Assembly: GCF_009857605.1 (NCBI RefSeq)
Contig: NZ_WWCT01000019.1
Location: 97,819-161,818 of the forward strand
Source: Duganella levis
GTDB lineage: Bacteria; Pseudomonadota; Gammaproteobacteria; Burkholderiales; Burkholderiaceae_D
Direction of reading: 5' to 3'
Length of the DNA: 64,000 nt
The translations under genes were made by a program, and so were the position numbers. A model generated the notes under the pieces. That model was given only the letters and a program-made list of their open reading frames with translations. It did no database searches and was not told where the DNA came from. Positions 37,951-46,615 of this stretch are shown piece by piece (position 1 is the stretch's first letter; the number at the start of each line of letters is the position of its first letter).

Positions 37951-38602
37951 GCGGCCGCTGCGCAAAATAGCCGACGCCGCGCACGGTGCGAATCAGCCGC
38001 TCGCCGATTTTCTTGCGCAGGTTGGAGATGTGCACGTCCAGCGTCTGCCCTTCGCTGTACGGCAGCACGCCCTGCTCCAGTTCGGCGCGCGTCAGCACCC
38101 GGCCGGAATCCTTGACCAATGCCAGCAGCAAGGCGAACTCGGTGCGCGACAGCGCCAGCGGCACGCCGCCGCGCGTGACCTGCAGGCGCCGCTCGTCGAG
38201 CACCAGTTCGCCGAAGCGCCAGCCGCCGTCGTCGGCATTGCCGCTGGCGCGCCGCACGATGGCGCGCAGCCGCACCAGCAGTTCGGGAATCTCGAACGGT
38301 TTGATCAGGTAGTCATCGGCGCCGGCGTCGAAGCCGTTGAGGCGATCCTGCAAGCTGTCGCGCGCCGTCATGATCAGCACCGGCACGTTGAGGCCGGCGG
38401 TCCGCACCTGCTGCAGCAGCGTGGCGCCGTCGCCGTCCGGCAGGCCGAGGTCGAGCAGCACGGCGTCGAAGTTTTCTTGTTGCAGGCGCGCCAGCACGCC
38501 GTCGGCCAGCCGCAGCCATACCACCAGGTGGCCTTCGTCCTGCAACACCGCCAGCAGCGCGCGGCCGATGGCCAGGTCATCTTCAATCATCAGAATGTTC
38601 AT
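37943..38602 (-). CDS. OmpR/PhoB-family response regulator (QseB/PmrA-like)
   Basis: 219 residues. Receiver domain with acidic pocket E7-D9, phospho-acceptor D51 and K101, then a winged-helix DNA-binding domain (LSRTEFALLLAL, RAELEQGVLPYSEGQTLDVHISNLRKKIG, IRTVRGVGYF). It pairs with the kinase gene downstream and is divergent from the TonB receptor gene. A direct repeat CTTCAG-N5-CTTCAG in the shared upstream region has the architecture used by this subfamily. Confidence 0.93.
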   Translation of the reverse strand: MNILMIEDDLAIGRALLAVLQDEGHLVVWLRLADGVLARLQQENFDAVLLDLGLPDGDGATLLQQVRTAGLNVPVLIMTARDSLQDRLNGFDAGADDYLIKPFEIPELLVRLRAIVRRASGNADDGGWRFGELVLDERRLQVTRGGVPLALSRTEFALLLALVKDSGRVLTRAELEQGVLPYSEGQTLDVHISNLRKKIGERLIRTVRGVGYFAQRPHE

Positions 38603-38700
38603 GGCCCCCAGTTTAGCTGGCTTTGTAGTTTAAGTACGCCAACGTAGGCAAAACGCCACAATCGCTGAAGTATCGGTAAATCAGACACTTGGCGTCCAAC

Positions 38701-38717
38701 CTTCAGGCTTTCTTCAG
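38701..38717 (+). promoter_or_regulatory. direct-repeat operator, CTTCAG-N5-CTTCAG
   Basis: Two identical six-base half-sites eleven bases apart, centred between the divergent response regulator gene and the TonB receptor gene. PmrA/QseB-type regulators bind hexamer repeats (CTTAAG-like) with the same five-base spacer. Probable autoregulation and/or control of the receptor. Confidence 0.5.
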
Positions 38718-38799
38718 GTTAGTCTGACGAGATTGTTGACCCTGTTTTAGCGCTGCTACACCATCCATCCTGCAGTTCACAATAAAACAAAGGAGATGT

Positions 38800-41631
38800 A
38801 TGACCACCAGCACCCTATTTCGGCTGAGTCCGATGGCGGCCGCCTGCGCGCTGCTGCTAAGCGCCGCCGGCGCCAGCCACGCCCAACAGACCAATGATCC
38901 CGCCACGCAGGCGCCGGCCAAGGCCGATGACGATGGCGTCACCAGCGTCACCGTATCCGGCATCCGCCGTGGCGTCGAAGCGGCGATCTCGATCAAGAAA
39001 AACTCCAGCTCCATCGTCGAGGCGATTTCCGCAGAAGACATCGGCAAGCTGCCCGACAATACCGTGGCCGAGTCGATCTCGCGCCTGAGCGGCGTGACCA
39101 CCCAGCGCAACAAGACCAACGGCAAGGCCACCGACGTCAGCGTGCGCGGCCTGTCGCCGAGCTTCAACGGCTCGCTGCTGAACGGCCGCGAACAGGCCTC
39201 CACCAGCGACGCCCGCAGCCCCGAGTTCGACCTGTTCCCGTCCGAGCTGACCGGCTCGGTGCTGGTGTACAAGACGCCGGACGCCAGCCTGATGGGCCAG
39301 GGCCTGGCCTCGACCATCGACCTGCGCACATTGCGGCCGCTGGACTTCGGCCAGCGCGTGCTGGCCGCGTCGGTACGCAAGGAGCGCATCGGCTTCGACT
39401 CCGGTTCCGACCTCGGCTCCGGCCACCGCACCACCTTCAGCTATGTCGACCAGTTTGCCAACCGCACCATCGGCCTGTCGCTGGGCCTGACCCGCTTCAA
39501 GGAAGACAACGGCGGCGAGCTGAAATTCGACAGCTGGGGCGGCGGCACCACCGACATGGCCTACAACGGCGGCACCGCCAAGGCGCCGAGCGGCTTCCTG
39601 TCCGAAACCTCGCGCCGCAAGAATGACCGCGACGGCGCCGCCATCACGCTGCAATACAAGCCCAACCAGAACTTCCGCTCGACGCTGGACCTGTTCTACT
39701 CGCGCGGCGACGAAACCACCAAGAAAACCGGCATCGAAGGCGCCGTGGCCGGCAGTACCGGCCTGTACGATCCGGTGGGCGTGCTCAGCAACGCGGTGGT
39801 GGTCAACGGCATCGCCACCAGCGGCACCATCAGCAACTACAAGGGCGACGTCCGCAATCACCTGTACGGCAGCAAGGACAAGCTGACCTCGATCGGCTGG
39901 AACAACGAGCTGAAGCTGGACGAGCAATGGCGGGTGGAGGCCGACGTCTCGCACTCGAAGGGCGTCAAGAATATTTCCAACTACGAAACCACGGCCGGCC
40001 AGCCGGGCAACACGCCGGCCGCGCAGCTGGCCAGCATCAGCTACACCGGCTTCAACGGCACCAACTTCTCCGACGTCAAGTACACGCCGAGCATCAGCTA
40101 CGCCGACCGCGCCGTGACGCGGCTGACCGACGTCGACGGCTGGGGCGGCGGACCGAATTCGCCGCAGGCCGGCTACGTGGCGCTGCCGACCATCCAGGAC
40201 ACCGTCAACTCGGCGCGCCTGACCGCCCACCGCGTGCTGGACTGGGGGCCGCTGTCCGACCTGCACTTCGGCGCCAACTTCACCAAGCGCGACAAGTCGC
40301 GCACCGGCCAGGAAGGCCGCCTGTCGGTCAAGGGCAGCGACGGTTACGCCAGCGCCGCCGTGCCGGGCACCGAAGTGGCGCCGGCCGGCGCCTCCGGCAT
40401 CATGGTGGCCTCGTTCGATCCGACCGGCACGCTGGGCTCGATCTACGAGCTGAACCGCTGGGTCGACTCCACCGTGCTGGCGCGCGACTGGACCGTCGGC
40501 GAGAAAGTCGCCACCGCCTACGCCATGACCGACCTCGACGGCCGCCTGTGGGCCGTACCGTACACCGGCAACCTCGGCTTCCAGGTGGTCCACACCAAAC
40601 AGCAGGCCACCGGCAACCAGGTCGACCTGGCCAACTGCACCGGCATCACGGTGGAAACCTGCCCGTACAAGATCCGTACCGACGGCACCAGCTACACCAA
40701 CGTGCTGCCAAGCCTGAACGTGGCGTTCGACCTCGGCTACGAGCAAAAACTGCGGCTGGGCGCCGGCAAGCAGATCTCGCGCGCCAATCTGGACAATATG
40801 AAGGCCGGCCTCGACTTCTCGGTACAGAACGCCACCTCGGTGTCGCCGGCGCTGAGCGGCTTTGCCGGCAACCCGCAGCTGAAGCCCTACCAGGCGCGTT
40901 CGCTGGACCTGTCGTATGAAAAATACTTCGGCAAGAAAGGCTACATCAGCGCCGCCGCCTTCTTCAAGAAGCTGGACAACTACATCATCAACGCGCCGAT
41001 GCAGTTCGACTTCAAGCCCTACACCAGCGCCACCACGCCGCTGCCGACCAGCGGGCCGTTCGCCGGTTCCACCATCGGTTTCCTGACCATGCCGCAGAAC
41101 GGCCAAGGCGGCAACATGCATGGCTACGAACTGGCGGTCAACCTGCCGTTCTCGCTGGCCACGCAATGGCTGGACGGCTTCGGCGTCGCCGCCAACTACT
41201 CGTTCACCGACAGTTCGGTGCGGCTGCCGACCAGCGGCTTCGTCTCGCCGAACAATGCGCCGGTGTTCAATGGCTCGGTCAGCGAGATCGGCCTGCCCGG
41301 CTTGTCGAAAAACGTCAGCAGCCTGCGCGTCTACTACGAAAACCACGGCCTGCAACTGGCGTGGGCCGCGCACCGCCGCTCCAGCTTCGTCGGCCAGATC
41401 CTGGACTACCGCAGCGACTCGCAGTTCACCTTCATCAAGGGCGAGACCATCGTCGACCTGCAAGCCTCGTACGAGTTCCAGCAAGGCTGGCTGAAAGGCG
41501 CGTCGGTCTTCCTGCAAGGGCATAACTGGACCAATACGCCGTTCCAGGAGTACACCACGGATCCTAACCAGATCACCAACAAGGTGGTGTACGGCCGCAC
41601 CTACACCTTTGGCCTGAACTACAAGTTCTAG
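38800..41631 (+). CDS. TonB-dependent receptor (Xanthomonas/Caulobacter sugar type)
   Basis: 943 residues. Signal peptide ending ASHAQ at about 29, TonB-box-like VTSVTVSG, then the plug start SIVEAISAEDIGKLPDNTVAESISRLSGV, a sequence typical of the large receptor group that imports plant- or microbe-derived oligosaccharides in Xanthomonas and Caulobacter. The C-terminus ends in an aromatic TFGLNYKF as expected for an outer-membrane barrel. With the GH13 and GH97 genes downstream it likely takes up malto- or related alpha-gluco-oligosaccharides. AAGGAGA is well placed before the ATG. A strong terminator follows its stop. Confidence 0.92.
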   Translation: MTTSTLFRLSPMAAACALLLSAAGASHAQQTNDPATQAPAKADDDGVTSVTVSGIRRGVEAAISIKKNSSSIVEAISAEDIGKLPDNTVAESISRLSGVTTQRNKTNGKATDVSVRGLSPSFNGSLLNGREQASTSDARSPEFDLFPSELTGSVLVYKTPDASLMGQGLASTIDLRTLRPLDFGQRVLAASVRKERIGFDSGSDLGSGHRTTFSYVDQFANRTIGLSLGLTRFKEDNGGELKFDSWGGGTTDMAYNGGTAKAPSGFLSETSRRKNDRDGAAITLQYKPNQNFRSTLDLFYSRGDETTKKTGIEGAVAGSTGLYDPVGVLSNAVVVNGIATSGTISNYKGDVRNHLYGSKDKLTSIGWNNELKLDEQWRVEADVSHSKGVKNISNYETTAGQPGNTPAAQLASISYTGFNGTNFSDVKYTPSISYADRAVTRLTDVDGWGGGPNSPQAGYVALPTIQDTVNSARLTAHRVLDWGPLSDLHFGANFTKRDKSRTGQEGRLSVKGSDGYASAAVPGTEVAPAGASGIMVASFDPTGTLGSIYELNRWVDSTVLARDWTVGEKVATAYAMTDLDGRLWAVPYTGNLGFQVVHTKQQATGNQVDLANCTGITVETCPYKIRTDGTSYTNVLPSLNVAFDLGYEQKLRLGAGKQISRANLDNMKAGLDFSVQNATSVSPALSGFAGNPQLKPYQARSLDLSYEKYFGKKGYISAAAFFKKLDNYIINAPMQFDFKPYTSATTPLPTSGPFAGSTIGFLTMPQNGQGGNMHGYELAVNLPFSLATQWLDGFGVAANYSFTDSSVRLPTSGFVSPNNAPVFNGSVSEIGLPGLSKNVSSLRVYYENHGLQLAWAAHRRSSFVGQILDYRSDSQFTFIKGETIVDLQASYEFQQGWLKGASVFLQGHNWTNTPFQEYTTDPNQITNKVVYGRTYTFGLNYKF

Positions 41632-41641
41632 GTGTTTTTAC

Positions 41642-41686
41642 CGGATGCCCTGTCTACCGTCCCCTGGCAGGGCATCCGTTTTTTTT
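41642..41686 (+). terminator. intrinsic terminator after the TonB receptor gene
   Basis: A perfect 11-bp stem (41642-41652 with 41668-41678) is followed by eight T (41679-41686). It ends ten bases before the GH13 start codon, so most transcripts should stop before the enzyme genes, giving more receptor than enzyme. Confidence 0.9.
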
Positions 41687-41696
41687 AGCTGCTTAC

Positions 41697-43043
41697 ATGA
41701 TCAAACTATTTCTGACCGCGCTGCTCATCACCTTCTGCGGCGCCGCCACGGCGGAACCCTACGTGCAGTTCCAGCACGCCGAATGGACCAAAAACGCCAG
41801 CATCTACCAGATCAACACCCGCCAGTTCACGCCCGAAGGCACGTTCCGCGCCGCCGAACGGCAGCTGCCGCGCCTCAAGGCGCTGGGCGTCGACATCCTG
41901 TGGCTGATGCCCATCCATCCCATCGGCGAAGCCAAACGCAAAGGCGCGCTGGGCAGCCCGTATGCGGTGCGCGACTACCTCGCCGTCAATCCGGAATTCG
42001 GCACCCAGGCCGACTTGAAGCACTTCGTCGACGCCGCCCATGGCCTTGGCCTGCACGTGATCCTCGACTGGGTCGGCAACCACACCTCGTGGGACAACGT
42101 GCTATACGCCAGCCATCCCGAATGGTACGAACGCGATCGCCACGGCCGTCCGCATCCAACGCCCTGGTATGACTGGGACGACATCATCGACCTCGATTAC
42201 AGCCAGCCGGGCCTGCGCCACTACATGACCGACGCGCTGCGCTACTGGGTGCGCGAAGTGGGCGTGGACGGCTACCGCGTTGACGCCGCCGGCCTGGTGC
42301 CGCAAGACTTCTGGGACCACGCGGCGGCCGAACTGCGCGCCATCAAGCCGGTGTTCATGCTGGCCGAATGGGAAAGCCGCGACATGCACGCGCGCGCCTT
42401 CGACGCCAGCTACGCGTGGAGCTGGTGGGATGGCCTGCGCGCCGTCACCGACGGCAAGGCCGACGCCACCTCGCTGTACACCTACTATGCGTGGAACCAG
42501 AAGTTCTACCCGCGCCAGGCCTACCGCATGCTGTACACCACCAACCATGACAAGAACGCGTGGGACGGCACCGAGTTCGAGATCTTCGGCCCGGCGGTGG
42601 ATGCGGCCATCGTGTTTTCCTTCGTCAGCGAAGGCATGCCGCTGATTTACAACGGCCAGGAAGCCGGCAACCGCAAACGGCTGGCCTTCTTCGAACGCGA
42701 TGCGATACAGTGGCAGGCGTCGCCCTACACCGCGCTGTACACGCAATTGAACGCGCTGAAGAAGCAGCACACCGCGCTGTGGAACGGCGAGTGGGGCGCC
42801 AGGATGGAACAGGTGCCGAACAACGCGCCCAAACAGGTGTTCAGCTTTGTGCGGCAAAACGCCAGCGATAAAGTGTTCGCCGTGTTTAACCTGAGCGCGC
42901 AACCGGTAAAAACCAGCTTCCGCGATGACCTGCACCTTGGCCGCTACCGCGATTTCACCAGCGGCGAGCCGGTCAAGGTCGATGAGTCGACGCAGTTCGA
43001 CATGGCGCCGTGGAGCTATAAAATCATGACCAAGGCAGAGTAG
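41697..43043 (+). CDS. GH13 alpha-amylase family enzyme
   Basis: 448 residues with a signal peptide (MIKLFLTALLITFCGAATA). The barrel motifs are present: DWVGNHTS (region I), GYRVDAA with nucleophile D196, LAEWE with acid/base E224, and TTNHDKN with H284-D285. It is periplasmic or secreted and hydrolyses alpha-glucosidic bonds; exact specificity is open. No Shine-Dalgarno is seen; the T-tract of the preceding terminator lies just upstream. Its stop directly abuts the next start codon. Confidence 0.9.
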   Translation: MIKLFLTALLITFCGAATAEPYVQFQHAEWTKNASIYQINTRQFTPEGTFRAAERQLPRLKALGVDILWLMPIHPIGEAKRKGALGSPYAVRDYLAVNPEFGTQADLKHFVDAAHGLGLHVILDWVGNHTSWDNVLYASHPEWYERDRHGRPHPTPWYDWDDIIDLDYSQPGLRHYMTDALRYWVREVGVDGYRVDAAGLVPQDFWDHAAAELRAIKPVFMLAEWESRDMHARAFDASYAWSWWDGLRAVTDGKADATSLYTYYAWNQKFYPRQAYRMLYTTNHDKNAWDGTEFEIFGPAVDAAIVFSFVSEGMPLIYNGQEAGNRKRLAFFERDAIQWQASPYTALYTQLNALKKQHTALWNGEWGARMEQVPNNAPKQVFSFVRQNASDKVFAVFNLSAQPVKTSFRDDLHLGRYRDFTSGEPVKVDESTQFDMAPWSYKIMTKAE

Positions 43044-44549
43044 ATGGAGACCATCAAAAAAGTAGTCATCGTCGGCGGCGGTACCGCCGGCTGGATGAGC
43101 GCAGCCGCGCTGTCGCGGGTACTGGGCGACAAGGTGCAGATCACGCTGATCGAATCGGAGGACATCGGCACCGTCGGCGTCGGCGAATCGACCATCCCGA
43201 TGATCAAACTGTTCAATGCCGTGCTCGGCATCGACGAGAATGAATTCGTGCGCGAGACGCAGGCCACCTTCAAGCTGGCCATCGAATTCCGCGACTGGGG
43301 CCGGATCGGCGACAACTACATGCATGGTTTCGGCATCTTCGGCCAGGACCTGGCGACGCTGCCGTTTTACCAGTACTGGCTGCGCATGCACCAGCAAGGC
43401 AAGGCGCCCGACCTGGAGAACTATTCCATCAACCGCATGGCGGCCAATGCCGGAAAATTCATGCGCGCCGACCGCTCGCACGGCAACTCGCCGCTGGGCG
43501 ACATCGTCAGCGCCTTCCATTTCGACGCCGGCCTGTATGCGCGCTATCTGCGTCGCTATGCCGAACAGCGCGGCGTGCGCCGCATCGAAGGCAAGGTGGT
43601 TGACGCGCTGACGCGCGCCAGCGACGGCCATGTCGACGCGGTGCGCATGGAAAACGGCGATCTGATTGGCGGTGAATTGTTCATCGACTGCTCCGGCTTC
43701 CGTGGCCTGCTGATCGAACAGGCGCTGCACACCGGTTTTGAAGATTGGTCGCACTGGCTACCCTGCGACCGTGCCTGGGCGGTGCCGTGCGAACTTGGCG
43801 GCGGCCTGCTGCCCTACACCCGCGCCACCGCGCGGCCGGCCGGCTGGCAGTGGCGCATCGGCCTGCAGCACCGCACCGGCAATGGCCATGTGTATGCGTC
43901 CAAATTCATGAGCGACGATGAAGCGCACGCGCTGCTGCTGGCCAACCTGGACGGCCGACCACTGGCGGAACCGAAACTGCTGCGCTTCACCGCCGGTAAG
44001 CGCAAACAGGTGTGGAACAAGAACGTGGTGGCGGTGGGCCTGTCGTCCGGCTTCCTGGAGCCGCTGGAATCGACCAGCATCCACATGATCCAGTCGACCA
44101 TCGCGCGCCTCATCAGCTTTTTCCCGGACAAGGGATTCAGCCAGCCGGACATCGCCGAGTTCAATCGCCAATGTAATTTCGAGATCGAGCGGATACGCGA
44201 CTTCATCATCCTGCACTACCACGCCACCGAACGTAACGACACACCGTTCTGGGACTATGTGCGGACCATGGAGATACCGGACACGCTGCGCGAAAAAATG
44301 GACCTGTGGCGCACGCGCGGCCGCATTGTCCGCGTCGACAACGAACTGTTTGCGGAAGTAGGCTGGCTGCAGGTGCTGCACGGGCAGCGCGTGCCGGTGG
44401 CCGGCCATCATCCGCTGGCGGACCTGATGGCCGAAAAAGAAGTCAGCGACTACCTGAGCGACATCGCCTCGGTCATCAGCAATTGTGTCGATCAAATGCC
44501 GTCGCACGCCGCCTTCATCGCGGCCAACTGCGCGGCGCGTCAACTGTAA
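43044..44549 (+). CDS. tryptophan-halogenase-family FAD enzyme
   Basis: 501 residues. GGGTAG (11-16) is the FAD-binding motif, K77 in TFKLAIEF matches the catalytic lysine region of flavin halogenases, and GLSSGFLEPLEST the flavin/substrate strap. The halogenase motif WxWxIP appears as WQWRIG, with Gly in place of Pro. Members of this family are often found beside TonB-dependent receptors and glycoside hydrolases; their real substrate there is mostly unknown. It needs reduced flavin from a separate reductase. Start directly follows the GH13 stop. Confidence 0.85.
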   Translation: METIKKVVIVGGGTAGWMSAAALSRVLGDKVQITLIESEDIGTVGVGESTIPMIKLFNAVLGIDENEFVRETQATFKLAIEFRDWGRIGDNYMHGFGIFGQDLATLPFYQYWLRMHQQGKAPDLENYSINRMAANAGKFMRADRSHGNSPLGDIVSAFHFDAGLYARYLRRYAEQRGVRRIEGKVVDALTRASDGHVDAVRMENGDLIGGELFIDCSGFRGLLIEQALHTGFEDWSHWLPCDRAWAVPCELGGGLLPYTRATARPAGWQWRIGLQHRTGNGHVYASKFMSDDEAHALLLANLDGRPLAEPKLLRFTAGKRKQVWNKNVVAVGLSSGFLEPLESTSIHMIQSTIARLISFFPDKGFSQPDIAEFNRQCNFEIERIRDFIILHYHATERNDTPFWDYVRTMEIPDTLREKMDLWRTRGRIVRVDNELFAEVGWLQVLHGQRVPVAGHHPLADLMAEKEVSDYLSDIASVISNCVDQMPSHAAFIAANCAARQL

Positions 44550-44566
44550 AGTTTTAAGGAGTAGTG

Positions 44567-46615
44567 GTGCATATCAATTCCCTGCAAGTCCGTTGGATCT
44601 CCGCCGCCTGCATGATGCTCGGCGTCGTCGCCAGCGCCAGTGCCGGCGAGGTGCTGGGCAGCGTCTCGTCGCCCGACCGTTCAATCAGCGTGGAGGTACA
44701 GCTGGAAGATGGCGGCCGCCTGGCCTACAGCGTGCAGCGGCGCGGCAAGCAGCTCATCGCGCCGTCCCACCTCGGCTTCCTGCTGACCAATGCGCCGCAG
44801 CTGGACAATGGCTTTACGCTGGCCCGGCAAGCCGTCTCCTCGCACGACGACACCTGGGAACAGCCATGGGGCGAGCGCCGCTACGTGCGCAACCACTATC
44901 AGGAGCTGCGGCTGGAACTGGTGCAGAAAGCGCTCGACAACCGCCGCCTGGCGCTGGTATTCCGCGTGTTCGACGACGGCGTCGGCTTCCGCTACGAGTT
45001 CCCCGACCAGCAGCAGTTGCCTGTCACGCAGATCAGCGATGAGCTGACTGAATTCGTCGTGGCGCCGCCATCCACTGCGTGGTGGCAGGAAGCTGGCGAG
45101 AAGGCCGCGCTGGAATATGCCACCCGCAAAACCCCGCTGGCCGAAGTAGGCACCGCCAACACGCCGCTGACCATCCGCACCCAGGACGGCACGCACATCG
45201 CCTTCCACGAAGCGGCGCTGGTCGATTACGCCTCGATGTGGCTGCGCAAAGTGGATGGCCAGACGCTGCGCGCGCACCTGACGCCATCCGCCTTCGGTCC
45301 GCCGGTGGAACGGCGCGGCGCCTTTACCACGCCATGGCGCACCATGCAGATCGCCGACGATGCGGCTGGCCTGTATATGTCCGATCTGGTGTTGAACCTG
45401 AACGAACCGAATAAGCTGGGCGATGTATCGTGGGTCAAGCCGTCCAAGTTTGTCGGCGTGTGGTGGGAGATGCATTTGGAACACAGTACCTGGGGTTCGG
45501 GTGCGAAGCATGGCGCCACCACGGCCAACACCAGGCGCTATATCGACTTCGCCGCCCACAACGGCTTCCGTGGCGTGCTGGTGGAAGGCTGGAACCTGGG
45601 ATGGGATGGCAACTGGTCGGGCAGCGGTTCAGCATTCAGCTTTACGCAATCGTATCCGGACTTTGATTTGCCGGCGCTGTCGGCCTACGCGCAGCAGAAA
45701 GGCGTGCGGCTGATCGGCCACCACGAGACCGGCGGCAATATCGCCCGCTACGAGCAGCAGATGGATGCAGGTTATCAGTTGTACGCGAAGCTGGGCGTGG
45801 ACAGCATCAAGTCCGGCTATGTGACCGATGGCGGCGCGGCGATTTTCCCGAGCGCGGGCGGCGGCACGCATTTCGGCTATACCGATTCGCAGGAAGGCGT
45901 GCGCCATTACCTGAAGGCGGTGACCGAGGCGGCGCGCTACAAGCTGGCGATTGATACGCATGAACCGGTGAAGGACACCGGCTTGCGCCGCACCTATCCA
46001 AACTGGATTTCACGCGAAGGTGCGCGCGGGATGGAATACAACGCCTGGGGCAATCCGATCAACAGCGTGGATCATGAAGTGAACCTGGTCTTCACGCGCA
46101 TGCTGAGTGGACCGATGGACTACACGCCGGGCATCCTGAGCCTGGAAGGCGTGAAGGGCCGGCCGATCAACTCTACGCAGGCCAAGCAGCTGGCCAGCTT
46201 TGTGGTGATCTATTCGCCGGTGGTGATGGCGGCGGACCTGATCGAGAACTATGAGAAGTATCCGGGACCGTTCAAGTTTATCAAGGACGTGCCGACCGAT
46301 TGGGCCGACACGCGGGTGCTGCATGGGGCGCTGGGCGAGTATGTGACGATTGCGCGCAAGGATCGCCGGTCGGAAGACTGGTATGTCGGCTCGATCACGG
46401 ATGGCCAGGCACGCACGCTGCCGCTGTCGCTGAACTTCCTCGACGCCGGCAAGCGTTACGTGGCCGAGATCTACCGCGATGGCGACCAGGCAGACTATCG
46501 CAGCAGCCACCGCTTCGACATCGTCATCGAGAAGCAGACCGTGACGGCGAAAACGGTGCTGCAACTCAAACTGGCTCCCGGCGGCGGCCAGGCGATTCGC
46601 TTTACACCGCTCTGA
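44567..46615 (+). CDS. GH97 family alpha-glucosidase-like enzyme (SusB-like)
   Basis: 682 residues with a signal peptide (about 1-27, ending ASASA). An N-terminal beta-sandwich (SVSSPDRSISVEV, to about 260) is followed by a barrel with RYIDFAAHNGFRGVLVEGWN, DTHEPVKDTGLRRTYPNW and SREGARGMEYNAW, the conserved GH97 sequence set. It releases glucose or galactose from oligosaccharide ends in the periplasm. GTG 44567 is preferred over GTG 44564 because AAGGAG then has five-base spacing. Last gene of the receptor locus; its end overlaps the convergent czcA gene by 14 bp. Confidence 0.9.
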   Translation: MHINSLQVRWISAACMMLGVVASASAGEVLGSVSSPDRSISVEVQLEDGGRLAYSVQRRGKQLIAPSHLGFLLTNAPQLDNGFTLARQAVSSHDDTWEQPWGERRYVRNHYQELRLELVQKALDNRRLALVFRVFDDGVGFRYEFPDQQQLPVTQISDELTEFVVAPPSTAWWQEAGEKAALEYATRKTPLAEVGTANTPLTIRTQDGTHIAFHEAALVDYASMWLRKVDGQTLRAHLTPSAFGPPVERRGAFTTPWRTMQIADDAAGLYMSDLVLNLNEPNKLGDVSWVKPSKFVGVWWEMHLEHSTWGSGAKHGATTANTRRYIDFAAHNGFRGVLVEGWNLGWDGNWSGSGSAFSFTQSYPDFDLPALSAYAQQKGVRLIGHHETGGNIARYEQQMDAGYQLYAKLGVDSIKSGYVTDGGAAIFPSAGGGTHFGYTDSQEGVRHYLKAVTEAARYKLAIDTHEPVKDTGLRRTYPNWISREGARGMEYNAWGNPINSVDHEVNLVFTRMLSGPMDYTPGILSLEGVKGRPINSTQAKQLASFVVIYSPVVMAADLIENYEKYPGPFKFIKDVPTDWADTRVLHGALGEYVTIARKDRRSEDWYVGSITDGQARTLPLSLNFLDAGKRYVAEIYRDGDQADYRSSHRFDIVIEKQTVTAKTVLQLKLAPGGGQAIRFTPL

